Origin: QVMM01 sp047030855
Lineage (GTDB): Bacteria > Bacteroidota > Bacteroidia > Bacteroidales > Dysgonomonadaceae
Assembly (NCBI GenBank): GCA_047030855.1
Contig: JBKYIJ010000008.1
Coordinates: 310,001 to 374,000 of the forward strand
Length of the DNA stretch: 64,000 bases
Reading direction: 5' to 3'
A model generated the notes under the pieces. That model saw only the letters and a list, made by a program, of their open reading frames with translations. It was not told where the DNA came from and searched no databases. The position numbers and the translations under genes are program-made. Positions 52,123-61,269 of this stretch are shown here, piece by piece. Each line of letters opens with the position of its first letter. Position 1 is the stretch's first letter.

Positions 52123-55100
52123 ATGAAAAATATTGAATCTAATGAGAGGCATAAGATGCCTAATTTTTATCTAAAAGTCATGAAAATAAACATACTCTTC
52201 TTTTTAATAGGGTTATTTTCAAGCGCATTATATGCGGAAAGTGCTTTTGCACAGACTACAATTTCCTTAAATCTAAAATCAGTGAAACTTGAAAAAGTTT
52301 TTTCGGAAATTGAGAAAAGTACCAATTATGTCATTTTGTATAAGGACAATGTCCCGACTGAAACGACAGTCAATGTAACTGCCAAAAACAAGAATGTTTC
52401 AGCCGTATTGGATGAAGTTCTCAATCCCCTTGGGTTGACCTACTATATAAATGGGAAGCAAATAATAGTAACTCCCCAGAATAATAGTGGAAAACAAGTC
52501 CCTGTGAAACAGATAAAAGGGGTTGTTGTCGATTCACAAAATGAACCGTTAATCGGTGTTTCTGTCATAGTAAAAGGCAAATCGACAGGGATTGCCACCG
52601 ATTTGGACGGGAATTTCACGTTGGACAATGTTCCTGAAAATGCTGTTCTCGTATTTTCATACATAGGGCATCAAACCGCCGAAATCTCTGTTGCCGGGAA
52701 AACCGAAATTAAGGTAATCCTGCGCGAAGACCAGACTGTGCTTCAGGAAACCGTAGTGACAGGCTACACCGCCCAACGAAAAGTTGACCTGACGGGTGCC
52801 ATATCTGTTGCAGACATGAAAAACATCGAAGGAAAATCCACTACCAACGTACTCAACGCCCTCCAGGGACAACTACCCGGAGTAATGGTGAACGTCGATA
52901 ATGCTCCCGGTTCTGCCGGAACAAGCATTCGTGTAAGAGGTATCACAACAATTAACAACAACAATGCATTGGTGGTGATAGATGGAGTTCCTACCTCCGA
53001 AAACCTGAATTCAATAAACCCGTCCGATATTGAAAGCATACAAGTGCTAAAAGATGCCGCTTCGGCATCAATATACGGAGCAAGGGCAGCGGCAGGTGTC
53101 ATCGTCATCACAACTAAAAAAGGAAAAGAAGGAAAGCTCCAAGTCGAATTTAACGCTTCCGCCGGTGTTCAGACAGTAATGAAGACATTCGATATGCTCA
53201 ATTCCCAACAATGGACAAATACCATGTGGAGAGCAGCGCAAAATGACAACAGAAGCGCCCAATGGTTTGAAGACTCTTACAAATTTTTAAAAATAGTAGA
53301 TGGTCAGGTTGTGCCGAATGCATTCCTCGACGGGAATAATCTCGTTCCATACAGCAATACCGATTGGCAGGATGAAATATACTCAAGTGCATGGACACAG
53401 AATTATTCTATGGTCGTAGGTTCGGGAAATGATAAAGGCTCGATGATGTTTTCTTTAAATTATACAGACCAGGATGGAATCATGGACCATACTTATTACA
53501 AAAGATATTCCGCCAGATTGAACTCTACTTATAATATTTCAAAATATTTCCGTGTCGGTGAAAATATAATGGTCGCAAAATGGCAGGATTTGGGAGCAGG
53601 TTCCCAGGACGACAGGGGTATTCCTTTTACAGCCATGCGTCAGAATCCTTCTATTCCTGTCCGTGACTTGAATGGAAATTTCACGGATGCCAAGAGTTTA
53701 GTCGGTTCTGATATTGCAAATCCTGTTCATCAGCTATACAATGCAAGAGATAACCAAAACGAAAGCTGGAGAATTTTAGGTAACGCTTTTTTGGAATTTA
53801 TGCCGATAAGCAACCTGACTTTTAAGACCAATTTCGGGCTGGAACATATCCAGTACTATAATAATGTATTGAACAGAAAGCTTGTTGATACCGATGTAAA
53901 CAGCGTATCGTCCGCATTCGGTCAGGGAGATACGTGGACATGGACAAACACGGCTGTATATAACCTGAAAATTAAAAAACATAAACTGGATTTGCTGGCA
54001 GGTACCGAAGCCATAAAATATCAGTATTCAGGACTTAGCGCCTTCCGTCAGGATTATGCGTTTGAAGATAAAAACTATATGATTATAGATGCCGGCGGAA
54101 AAAATGTAATAGATAATGGCGGTGGAAAGTCCTCTTGGAGTATCTTCTCTCTTTTTGCAAAAGCAGACTACAATTATGCTGACAAATACCTTTTCTCTGC
54201 AACGATAAGACGTGACGGAAGTTCCCGTTTCGGAGAAAATAACAGATATGGGACATTCCCGTCCTTTTCGGGAGGATGGCGTTTGACCGAAGAATCGTTT
54301 ATGCCTAAAATCCCTACAGTCGATTATATCAAGCTGCGTGGAGGATGGGGACAAAACGGAAACTCAGGAAGCCAAAGCTACAGAATGTTTTCATTCTATG
54401 TTGAAGACAAGGGAAACGGAGCATATCCTTTGAACGGGACAGGAAGCTCTGTGACTCCCGGAATCAAGTTAGGCGCTAAGGGAAATCCCGATTTGAAATG
54501 GGAAACAACCACCCAGACAAACCTTGGCATAGATTTGGCTATGCTCGACAATACATTAAACGTAAGTTTCGACTACTTCTGGAAAAATACAAAAGATATG
54601 ATCACAGAGCCTCCCGTACTGTCGGTAGAAGGAGAAAATGCTACTATGTTGATGAATACAGGAGATATGAGAAACCATGGGTTTGAATTTATTGCAACTT
54701 ACAACAGCAAGCAATACAACGATTTTTCATGGAATGCGACATTCAATATTGCGAAGTACAAAAATAAATTAGTTAAATTAAATACAGGAACAGACCATAC
54801 CGGAAATGAACAACGACTTATGGCTGGAAAACCTGTCAATGTATTCTATGGATATGTAGCAGACGGAATATTTAAAACCAAGGATGAAGCATTGAACCAT
54901 GCGAAATATGAAGAAGGAGCTCCCGGTGTAGGACGTATCAAATACAGGGACTTGGATAATAACGGAATTATAGACGATAAGGACAGATGCGTTATTGGCG
55001 ACCCTAATCCTGATTTGTCAATGGGGCTTAACCTGAACTTTATGTATAAAAACTTTACGCTAAGTTTCCTTCTGACCAGTGAACTGGGTTTTGATATATG

Positions 55101-55497
55101 GAACTCCGCTAAAGGGCAATTAGAGTTTGCTACTTATGGAGATAAATACACAAACAGGGGGAAAGATATTTTGAAAGCATGGTCACCTGAGAATCCCCAT
55201 TCGTCTATTCCGGCATTGACATTCTCGGACAATAATAATGAAACCCGCATGTCCACCTATTTCATCGAAGACGGTTCATATCTGAAGATGAAGAATTTAA
55301 AACTGGGATATGACTTTAAAGGGCAATGGCTGAGAACTTTAGGATTATCCTCTTTCAACCTCTACGGACAAATTGACAATGTATTTACTATTACCGATTA
55401 CTCAGGACTCGACCCCGAACTTCCTTACGGAGGACTCGACAGGGCTCCGTATCCGAGAGGACGTACGCTCACGTTAGGAGTCAATTTAAAGTTTTAA
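52123..55497 (+). CDS. susC: SusC/RagA-family TonB-dependent transporter (fructan)
   Basis: A 1124-residue SusC-type transporter: signal peptide (hydrophobic about 22-43), STN domain (about 50-115, 'LEKVFSEIEKSTNYVILYKDN'), carboxypeptidase-D-like domain (about 128-208), TonB plug ('GAISVADMKNIEGKSTTNVLNALQGQLPGVMV') and a barrel ending in 'GRTLTLGVNLKF'. The STN domain points to FecR/sigma control. The substrate is inferred from the GH32 and DUF4960 genes downstream as fructan, imported with SusD as lid. Confidence 0.95.
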   Translation: MKNIESNERHKMPNFYLKVMKINILFFLIGLFSSALYAESAFAQTTISLNLKSVKLEKVFSEIEKSTNYVILYKDNVPTETTVNVTAKNKNVSAVLDEVLNPLGLTYYINGKQIIVTPQNNSGKQVPVKQIKGVVVDSQNEPLIGVSVIVKGKSTGIATDLDGNFTLDNVPENAVLVFSYIGHQTAEISVAGKTEIKVILREDQTVLQETVVTGYTAQRKVDLTGAISVADMKNIEGKSTTNVLNALQGQLPGVMVNVDNAPGSAGTSIRVRGITTINNNNALVVIDGVPTSENLNSINPSDIESIQVLKDAASASIYGARAAAGVIVITTKKGKEGKLQVEFNASAGVQTVMKTFDMLNSQQWTNTMWRAAQNDNRSAQWFEDSYKFLKIVDGQVVPNAFLDGNNLVPYSNTDWQDEIYSSAWTQNYSMVVGSGNDKGSMMFSLNYTDQDGIMDHTYYKRYSARLNSTYNISKYFRVGENIMVAKWQDLGAGSQDDRGIPFTAMRQNPSIPVRDLNGNFTDAKSLVGSDIANPVHQLYNARDNQNESWRILGNAFLEFMPISNLTFKTNFGLEHIQYYNNVLNRKLVDTDVNSVSSAFGQGDTWTWTNTAVYNLKIKKHKLDLLAGTEAIKYQYSGLSAFRQDYAFEDKNYMIIDAGGKNVIDNGGGKSSWSIFSLFAKADYNYADKYLFSATIRRDGSSRFGENNRYGTFPSFSGGWRLTEESFMPKIPTVDYIKLRGGWGQNGNSGSQSYRMFSFYVEDKGNGAYPLNGTGSSVTPGIKLGAKGNPDLKWETTTQTNLGIDLAMLDNTLNVSFDYFWKNTKDMITEPPVLSVEGENATMLMNTGDMRNHGFEFIATYNSKQYNDFSWNATFNIAKYKNKLVKLNTGTDHTGNEQRLMAGKPVNVFYGYVADGIFKTKDEALNHAKYEEGAPGVGRIKYRDLDNNGIIDDKDRCVIGDPNPDLSMGLNLNFMYKNFTLSFLLTSELGFDIWNSAKGQLEFATYGDKYTNRGKDILKAWSPENPHSSIPALTFSDNNNETRMSTYFIEDGSYLKMKNLKLGYDFKGQWLRTLGLSSFNLYGQIDNVFTITDYSGLDPELPYGGLDRAPYPRGRTLTLGVNLKF

Positions 55498-55525
55498 GTA
55501 AATCGAACACTAAAATAAAAACATT

Positions 55526-57163
55526 ATGAACACAATATATAAATTGATTTTAGGATGTATAATATCTGTATGTTTATTTCCGTCTTGCAGCGATTTTCTG
55601 GAAGATGAAAAACCGTACGGAGGATTCGGAAAAGAACAAATGACGGAGGAAACGATTGAAGGATTGATGTCTGCATCTTACGCCGGATTGCACGGGCATT
55701 TTTTCGGGAACAACGAAGCTTTTTCTGGACCGATGTCCAACTGGGTATTCGACGTTCGTTCGGACGATGCCTACAAAGGTGGAGGCGGCATTACTATGGA
55801 AGCTTATATCCATCAACTTGAAATATCGAATATTTCATCGTCTAATCCCGTAGCACTAAATAAATGGAGGAACAACTATTACGCTATTGCAAGGGTGAAT
55901 AATGCAATCAATACCATAAACGAACTCAACCCTTCGGACAGAGATGAACTGGTTGGCGAACTACGCCTGCTCAGGGGACATTTCTATTTTGACCTTATCC
56001 GGATATTCGAGCGTATTCCTTATCTCGATGAAAATACGGTTGGGGCAGCCAGATACGATGAGTTCAGCCGCGAACAGATATTTCAGAAAATATATGACGA
56101 CTTCAAATATGGCTTTGACAATATCGTGCCAACCCAGTCGCAGGAAGGGCGACTCAATAAATATGCAGCAGCAGCTTATCTGTGCAAGTTGTCAGTCCAA
56201 TTACAAAAATGGGATGAAGCGATTTATTGGGCAGATGAAGTTATAGGTTCAAGAAAATATGAGTTGTATGATAACTACCTGGATATGTCGAAGATTGAAT
56301 TTAATAATAAGAAAGAAGCGGTTTTCGCAGTCCAGTTTTCTACCGAAAACAATGCAGCCCATATAAACTGGGGTAACCTGCTCAACACAACTTATTCCGA
56401 AGGCAACCTGTTTGGCAATGGCGACGATTTCTTCTTGGGAAGCCAGAATCTTGTGAATGCCTTCCGTACCGATGAAAAAGGATTACCCTATCTTGATGAT
56501 TTCAATACCGTAAGAGTAACCCAGAATTACAAGGGAAACCTTGACCCGCGCGTTGATTTTACGGTAGGAAGAATCGGAGTTAAATTCCGCGGGCATACAT
56601 ATAATATGAACTGGTGTCGCGATTATGCAACTTATGGAGAATATTCAGGCAAGAAATGCCTGATAGACCCGGAATCTCCTGATATGTTCAAAGGATTCCC
56701 ATGGGGTGCATCTTCATTGAGTTTCAATGTTATCAGATATGCCGAAGTACTTTTATGGAAAGCCGAAGCCCTTATAGAAGGAGGAGGTAGCCTCGAAGAT
56801 GCCAGAGGACTGATAAATCAGGTAAGGGAAAAGGCAAATCGTAGTATAGATCCCTTCTATTATCCGGTGGATATAGATGTGACAAATGTAAACTATAAGG
56901 TAGAAAATTATCCCCAGGAAGGTTGGACCAGACCTTATGCACAAAAAGCTTTACGCATGGAGAGACGGCTGGAGTTGGCAATGGAAGGGCATCGCTGGTT
57001 CGATTTGGTAAGATGGAATGCGGCGAACAGTGTGTTGAATAAGTATTTTCAGGAAGAAAAAGCATTGCGCCCATATATGGAAGGAGCCAGTTTTTCTGAA
57101 AACGAAACATACCTGCCTATTCCGCAGGAAGAAGTCGATAATTCTAACGGATTGTATAAGTAA
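55526..57163 (+). CDS. susD: SusD/RagB-family surface lipoprotein (fructan)
   Basis: A 545-residue SusD-like lipoprotein (lipobox FPSCSDFLE, Cys about residue 21). The TPR-like helices include 'ELRLLRGHFYFDLIRIF' and the C-terminal SusD mark is 'MERRLELAMEGHRWFDLVRWN'. It lies 28 bp after susC. SusD covers the SusC channel and binds the polysaccharide at the surface. No feature names the substrate; fructan is inferred from the neighbours. Confidence 0.95.
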   Translation: MNTIYKLILGCIISVCLFPSCSDFLEDEKPYGGFGKEQMTEETIEGLMSASYAGLHGHFFGNNEAFSGPMSNWVFDVRSDDAYKGGGGITMEAYIHQLEISNISSSNPVALNKWRNNYYAIARVNNAINTINELNPSDRDELVGELRLLRGHFYFDLIRIFERIPYLDENTVGAARYDEFSREQIFQKIYDDFKYGFDNIVPTQSQEGRLNKYAAAAYLCKLSVQLQKWDEAIYWADEVIGSRKYELYDNYLDMSKIEFNNKKEAVFAVQFSTENNAAHINWGNLLNTTYSEGNLFGNGDDFFLGSQNLVNAFRTDEKGLPYLDDFNTVRVTQNYKGNLDPRVDFTVGRIGVKFRGHTYNMNWCRDYATYGEYSGKKCLIDPESPDMFKGFPWGASSLSFNVIRYAEVLLWKAEALIEGGGSLEDARGLINQVREKANRSIDPFYYPVDIDVTNVNYKVENYPQEGWTRPYAQKALRMERRLELAMEGHRWFDLVRWNAANSVLNKYFQEEKALRPYMEGASFSENETYLPIPQEEVDNSNGLYK

Positions 57164-57184
57164 CCGATTAAAAAAACGTTTATT

Positions 57185-58594
57185 ATGAAAAGAATAAATA
57201 TATATTATATCCTCCTGACATTATGCTTGTATGTATTTGCAAGCTGTGAAGACGTCAAATACGAAACAATCGGAGAGGCTCTTCCTAAAATACAGAATGC
57301 AGTTGCAAACGTGGAGAATGGAGATATTAACCTGACTTGGGATAAACCTGCCATTGCAGACAGTTTTGCCGTTCAGATAGTGCATAACGGTTCTGTCATA
57401 GAATTGCCGGATAGTCCTGCCGGATATGTGATTGAGAATGCAGAAGTAAAGATTGACCATTCTATAACCCTGAAGATAAGGACTCTTGCACAAGAATCGG
57501 AAGGAGTTACCTTGCACGTCTCTTTGGATGGACCTAATCCGGTTTCTAATCTGAAGGCTGCACGTGATGGAAGCGATATCAAGCTTAGCTGGGAGTTGCC
57601 TGAGACTATCGATGCCAATGCCATTGAAATCAATTGGGACGAAAATCAAAAAGCTGAAATAACTCCTGTTACAGCCGCAGACACAACATATACAATAAAA
57701 AATACGGACGGAAGCAAAAGATATACTATTGCCGTAAGGACAAAAACGTCCACTGCCTATTCACACTTTGTATATGCTGTGGCAAATACGGAGAAATATG
57801 GATTTGTCACTACTTTTGATGATATTAATGCTATTCAGGATGACGATGAACTTGCAGCTGCAAAATGGTTTATCAGCACTTATCCTACGGCAGAGATTGT
57901 TCCGGTAAGCAAGATTCAGTCAGGAGAAGTTGCCTTGGGCGAATTTAGTGTGTTGTGGATTCATATCGACAGGATTGGAGATGGTAAACTGCCGAACGAG
58001 CTTTTGGACAGGACGGTCACAGGCAGTATTTCCGATTTCTATAAGAATGGAGGAAACCTGTTGTTATCGATTCATGCAACCCAATACCTTTCAGAACTGG
58101 GACGTATCAATAAGAACCGGAATCCTGGCATTATCGGCGCAGGTGCAGGCGGATTCGGAAACGATACATGGACTATCAATCCTAATATAGGTATGACATA
58201 CGACCATTTCAACCATCCGATATATAAGGAACTGCCAGTGCCGACTATCCCTGATTTCGGGCATCCTAGTATTCCTGTAATAGGACCCGGACAACGTGAA
58301 GACCATAATTGTATGTGGGACCTGAATTCTTTCGGATATTCAATCCCTACCGATGGGGAGAATGTGGTGAAAGCTTTCGAAAGTGAAAACAATGCCACTG
58401 TAATCGGAACATGGGGACACGTAACCGATTTTTGTTGTGCCGGAATTGTCGATTTCAACCCGACAACTACATACAAAGGGCGCTGCATCGCCATCGGAAT
58501 GGCTGCTTATGAATGGAACCAGAATAGTGGGGTAAATCAGTATCAAGGTAATATTGAGAAAATGACTGCTAACGTTATAAATTATTTAAGATGA
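57185..58594 (+). CDS. DUF4960 surface glycan-binding lipoprotein
   Basis: A 469-residue lipoprotein (VFASCEDVK, Cys about residue 20). Fibronectin-type III-like strands fill about 35-195, then a DUF4960 domain with 'LAAAKWFISTYPTAEIVPVS', 'VLWIHIDRIGDG' and 'HVTDFCCAGIVDFNPTTTYKGRCIAIGMAAYEWNQNSG'. In Bacteroides fructan loci the gene after susD codes for such a surface glycan-binding protein. It has a close paralogue at 61270 with another export route. Its stop overlaps the GH32 start by four bases. Confidence 0.87.
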   Translation: MKRINIYYILLTLCLYVFASCEDVKYETIGEALPKIQNAVANVENGDINLTWDKPAIADSFAVQIVHNGSVIELPDSPAGYVIENAEVKIDHSITLKIRTLAQESEGVTLHVSLDGPNPVSNLKAARDGSDIKLSWELPETIDANAIEINWDENQKAEITPVTAADTTYTIKNTDGSKRYTIAVRTKTSTAYSHFVYAVANTEKYGFVTTFDDINAIQDDDELAAAKWFISTYPTAEIVPVSKIQSGEVALGEFSVLWIHIDRIGDGKLPNELLDRTVTGSISDFYKNGGNLLLSIHATQYLSELGRINKNRNPGIIGAGAGGFGNDTWTINPNIGMTYDHFNHPIYKELPVPTIPDFGHPSIPVIGPGQREDHNCMWDLNSFGYSIPTDGENVVKAFESENNATVIGTWGHVTDFCCAGIVDFNPTTTYKGRCIAIGMAAYEWNQNSGVNQYQGNIEKMTANVINYLR

Positions 58595-61065
58595 AAAAGA
58601 TATTAGTATCGTTACTTTTGTTAAATATCTTTTCGTTAAGTTCTTTTGCGGAAAATGAGCAATACCTTATAGCTCATTTTCCGATGGAGCTGACTGGAAA
58701 CACAATGAAGGAAAATGTTTCGGGTAAAAGTTTTGTAGTACAAAACAATTTCGGAAAACCTGAAAACATTCCCGGTGCGGAAGGTTTGGCACTACGTTGT
58801 GACGGATATTCCACTTTTTCTGACTCGGAGATTAATAACGCTCTGGGTTCTAACCTGTCGGAATTTACAGCTACATTGTGGTGCGCCATGGAAACTTACC
58901 CTATGACCAATGTGGATACCTACGATGCAAAAATGACTTACATCGCCGGTAATATGAACGATGACCAGAAAAGCGGTTTTGCATTCGTTCTGAATAGCTA
59001 CGGCACATACGGGGTTGAAATATATATCGGAGGCACAAAAAGAAAATGCTACGCAACGCTTGAAAAACTTCCTAAATATGAATGGGCACAACTTTCCGTC
59101 ACAATCAAAGACGGAAAGATAAACCTTTACAGGAACGGGATATTGTCTGGCAAAACTACATTCGCCGCTACAAATTTCAATATAGGCAATAAAGAATTCG
59201 TAATCGGAAAATCATTTGCCAACGACTTTCATGGAGTTTTCAGGCTGGGTGTAATCAATGGGCTGATAGACGATATCCGTATATATTCAAAAGCTTTGGA
59301 TGTTTCACAGTTTGGAAATCTAACTCCTGAAAACGTCGCAGACCTTTCGATTCCGGCTTCAAGGCATGCGGGAGACATCCAACGCCCGGTTTATCATCCG
59401 ATACCTGCAACAAACTGGACTAACGAAACTCATGGACTGGTTTATTATAACAACAAGTATCATGTTTATTTTCAGAAAAATGCAAACGGTCCATACATGC
59501 TAAGGTTGCATTGGGGACATTTGAGCAGTCCTGACCTCATAAACTGGACTGAAGAACATATAGCGATTGCTCCCGGAGATGCGTATGACATAAAAGGGGC
59601 GTGGTCTGGTTGTTTGTTTTCGGACGCTGAAATGACAGGCGGAAAACCCAATATATTTTACACGAGTGTGGACTATGGCAAAGCAAGCATAAGCCAGGCA
59701 ATGCCATTGGACGAAAATCTTGTCACCTGGGAAAAGAGCGAACAAAATCCGGTCATTCCGAACAGACCTCCGGGATTAGGTGACGACTTTAGAGACCCGT
59801 ATATATTTGAACACGAAAACAATATCTATATGGTAGTGGGAACTTCCAAAGATGGACACGGAGCTACAACCTTGCATCGGTATGACAGAAATACGAAGAC
59901 ATGGAGCAATGATGGAAGTATATTCTACCGGGGAACAGATGCAGCTTACGGGACTTTCTGGGAAATGCCAGCCGTAGTTAAGATGAATGGCGGAAGATGG
60001 ATGCTCGTCGTTACCAATCTGGGAAGCCCGGCAGGCACAGAAGCTATCTACTGGGTAGGTACTATCAATGCAGACGGCACATTCAATGCTTATAACAATG
60101 TTCCTAAGAAAATAGAGCTTTTCAGCGGACATGGATACGGATTGCTCTCTCCTTCGGTTATGTACCATGATGATAAAGTAATCACACTTGGAATCGTTCC
60201 CGACAAATTGCCGGGAGAGCAAAACCTGAGAATGGGATGGGCTCACCTGTATAGCCTTCCACGCGAATGGAGTTTGGATTTATCCAATACATTGGTTCAG
60301 AAACCATATTCGGGATTAACCAAAATACGTTCCAATACCGAAAAATATGCTGTATCCAATACATCTGTCATCAATGCAATTCCTATAAATGAAGTGACGG
60401 GAAAAGCTGTGGAAATAAATACACAGTTCAAGATATCTTCCGCCAATAAAATAGGATTTACCGTTCGTAAAAGTGGACAAAACGGTGTTCAGGTGTATTA
60501 TGAGCCTGCAACAAATAAAATAGTCGTGGATGCACGCAGCATTACACGCTTGTGGAATGATGCAGGGCTTTACAATGGTTTGTATGAAACCGTATTGCCC
60601 GAAAACATGAATGCAGGAGATATTATGAATCTGCAAATATATATCGACCACTCTATTATGGATATATTTGTAAATAATAAATACGCATTCTCCATAAGAG
60701 TGTTCCCTACCGATAATAATTCTGACCAAATAGAAGTATTTTCCGAAGGCAGTACAACCCAGTTTGATTATCTGAACATCTGGAAACTTGACCCCAGTCT
60801 GAACAACCCGAACGGAATCGAAAACGAAAGGAATGACGACAGCTCCGATGCTGTTGTAACGTCCACCAGTCAGGGTATAATTTACAAGGATGTTCCTTCA
60901 AATTCACATATATATGTATATGATGGCTTAGGCAGATGCCTCCTCTCTATGGTAAATAGGGAGGAAGCCGGCATCCTTCCGCTGGAGATTGTCGACAGGC
61001 AGTTTTATATTGTGAAAATTGTAGGAGAGAATATTCAATTAAGCAGAAAACTTTTGACAAAGTAA
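58591..61065 (+). CDS. GH32 enzyme with LamG-like N-domain and T9SS tail
   Basis: An 824-residue protein: signal peptide (about 1-20), a LamG/ConA-like domain (about 25-235), a GH32 five-bladed propeller (from about 265) and beta-sandwich, then a T9SS type A sorting domain (about 755-824). GH32 acts on fructans by a nucleophile in WMNDPNG, a stabiliser in RDP and an acid/base in EC. Here the second and third are present (D402 in FRDP, E458 in FWEMP), but the nucleophile block reads NWTNETHG, with E279 where Asp should be. Hydrolysis is uncertain; a binding role or changed specificity is possible. It may be secreted by T9SS. Confidence 0.9.
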   Translation: MKKILVSLLLLNIFSLSSFAENEQYLIAHFPMELTGNTMKENVSGKSFVVQNNFGKPENIPGAEGLALRCDGYSTFSDSEINNALGSNLSEFTATLWCAMETYPMTNVDTYDAKMTYIAGNMNDDQKSGFAFVLNSYGTYGVEIYIGGTKRKCYATLEKLPKYEWAQLSVTIKDGKINLYRNGILSGKTTFAATNFNIGNKEFVIGKSFANDFHGVFRLGVINGLIDDIRIYSKALDVSQFGNLTPENVADLSIPASRHAGDIQRPVYHPIPATNWTNETHGLVYYNNKYHVYFQKNANGPYMLRLHWGHLSSPDLINWTEEHIAIAPGDAYDIKGAWSGCLFSDAEMTGGKPNIFYTSVDYGKASISQAMPLDENLVTWEKSEQNPVIPNRPPGLGDDFRDPYIFEHENNIYMVVGTSKDGHGATTLHRYDRNTKTWSNDGSIFYRGTDAAYGTFWEMPAVVKMNGGRWMLVVTNLGSPAGTEAIYWVGTINADGTFNAYNNVPKKIELFSGHGYGLLSPSVMYHDDKVITLGIVPDKLPGEQNLRMGWAHLYSLPREWSLDLSNTLVQKPYSGLTKIRSNTEKYAVSNTSVINAIPINEVTGKAVEINTQFKISSANKIGFTVRKSGQNGVQVYYEPATNKIVVDARSITRLWNDAGLYNGLYETVLPENMNAGDIMNLQIYIDHSIMDIFVNNKYAFSIRVFPTDNNSDQIEVFSEGSTTQFDYLNIWKLDPSLNNPNGIENERNDDSSDAVVTSTSQGIIYKDVPSNSHIYVYDGLGRCLLSMVNREEAGILPLEIVDRQFYIVKIVGENIQLSRKLLTK

Positions 61066-61092
61066 TAATCCGCTAATAATAAACAAAACTTG

Positions 61093-61127
61093 TAGTGTGT
61101 TGCTATTTTTAATATTTTGATTGACAG
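61093..61127 (+). repeat. Left arm of a 35-bp inverted repeat flanking the second DUF4960 gene
   Basis: This arm matches the reverse complement of 62714-62748 in 34 of 35 bases. The segment between (1586 bp) contains the whole DUF4960 gene with its leader and trailer. It may be an inversion site, the ends of a mobilised unit or the remnant of a duplication. Confidence 0.75.
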
Positions 61128-61269
61128 TCTTTGATAAGATTCCTCTGGTTTCTTTCGAAGCAAATAATACACACATTAGCATAATATCAATCCATAATAA
61201 ATAGAAGTAAAATATACTTCTGTCAGGGTGTTTCACACAAAATTATTTAACAAACTAATAAACTCAATC

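Noticed and set aside
61228..61269. GTG start extending the DUF4960 protein by 14 residues
   Set aside because: The extension puts charged residues ahead of a clean signal peptide that begins at the ATG 61270.
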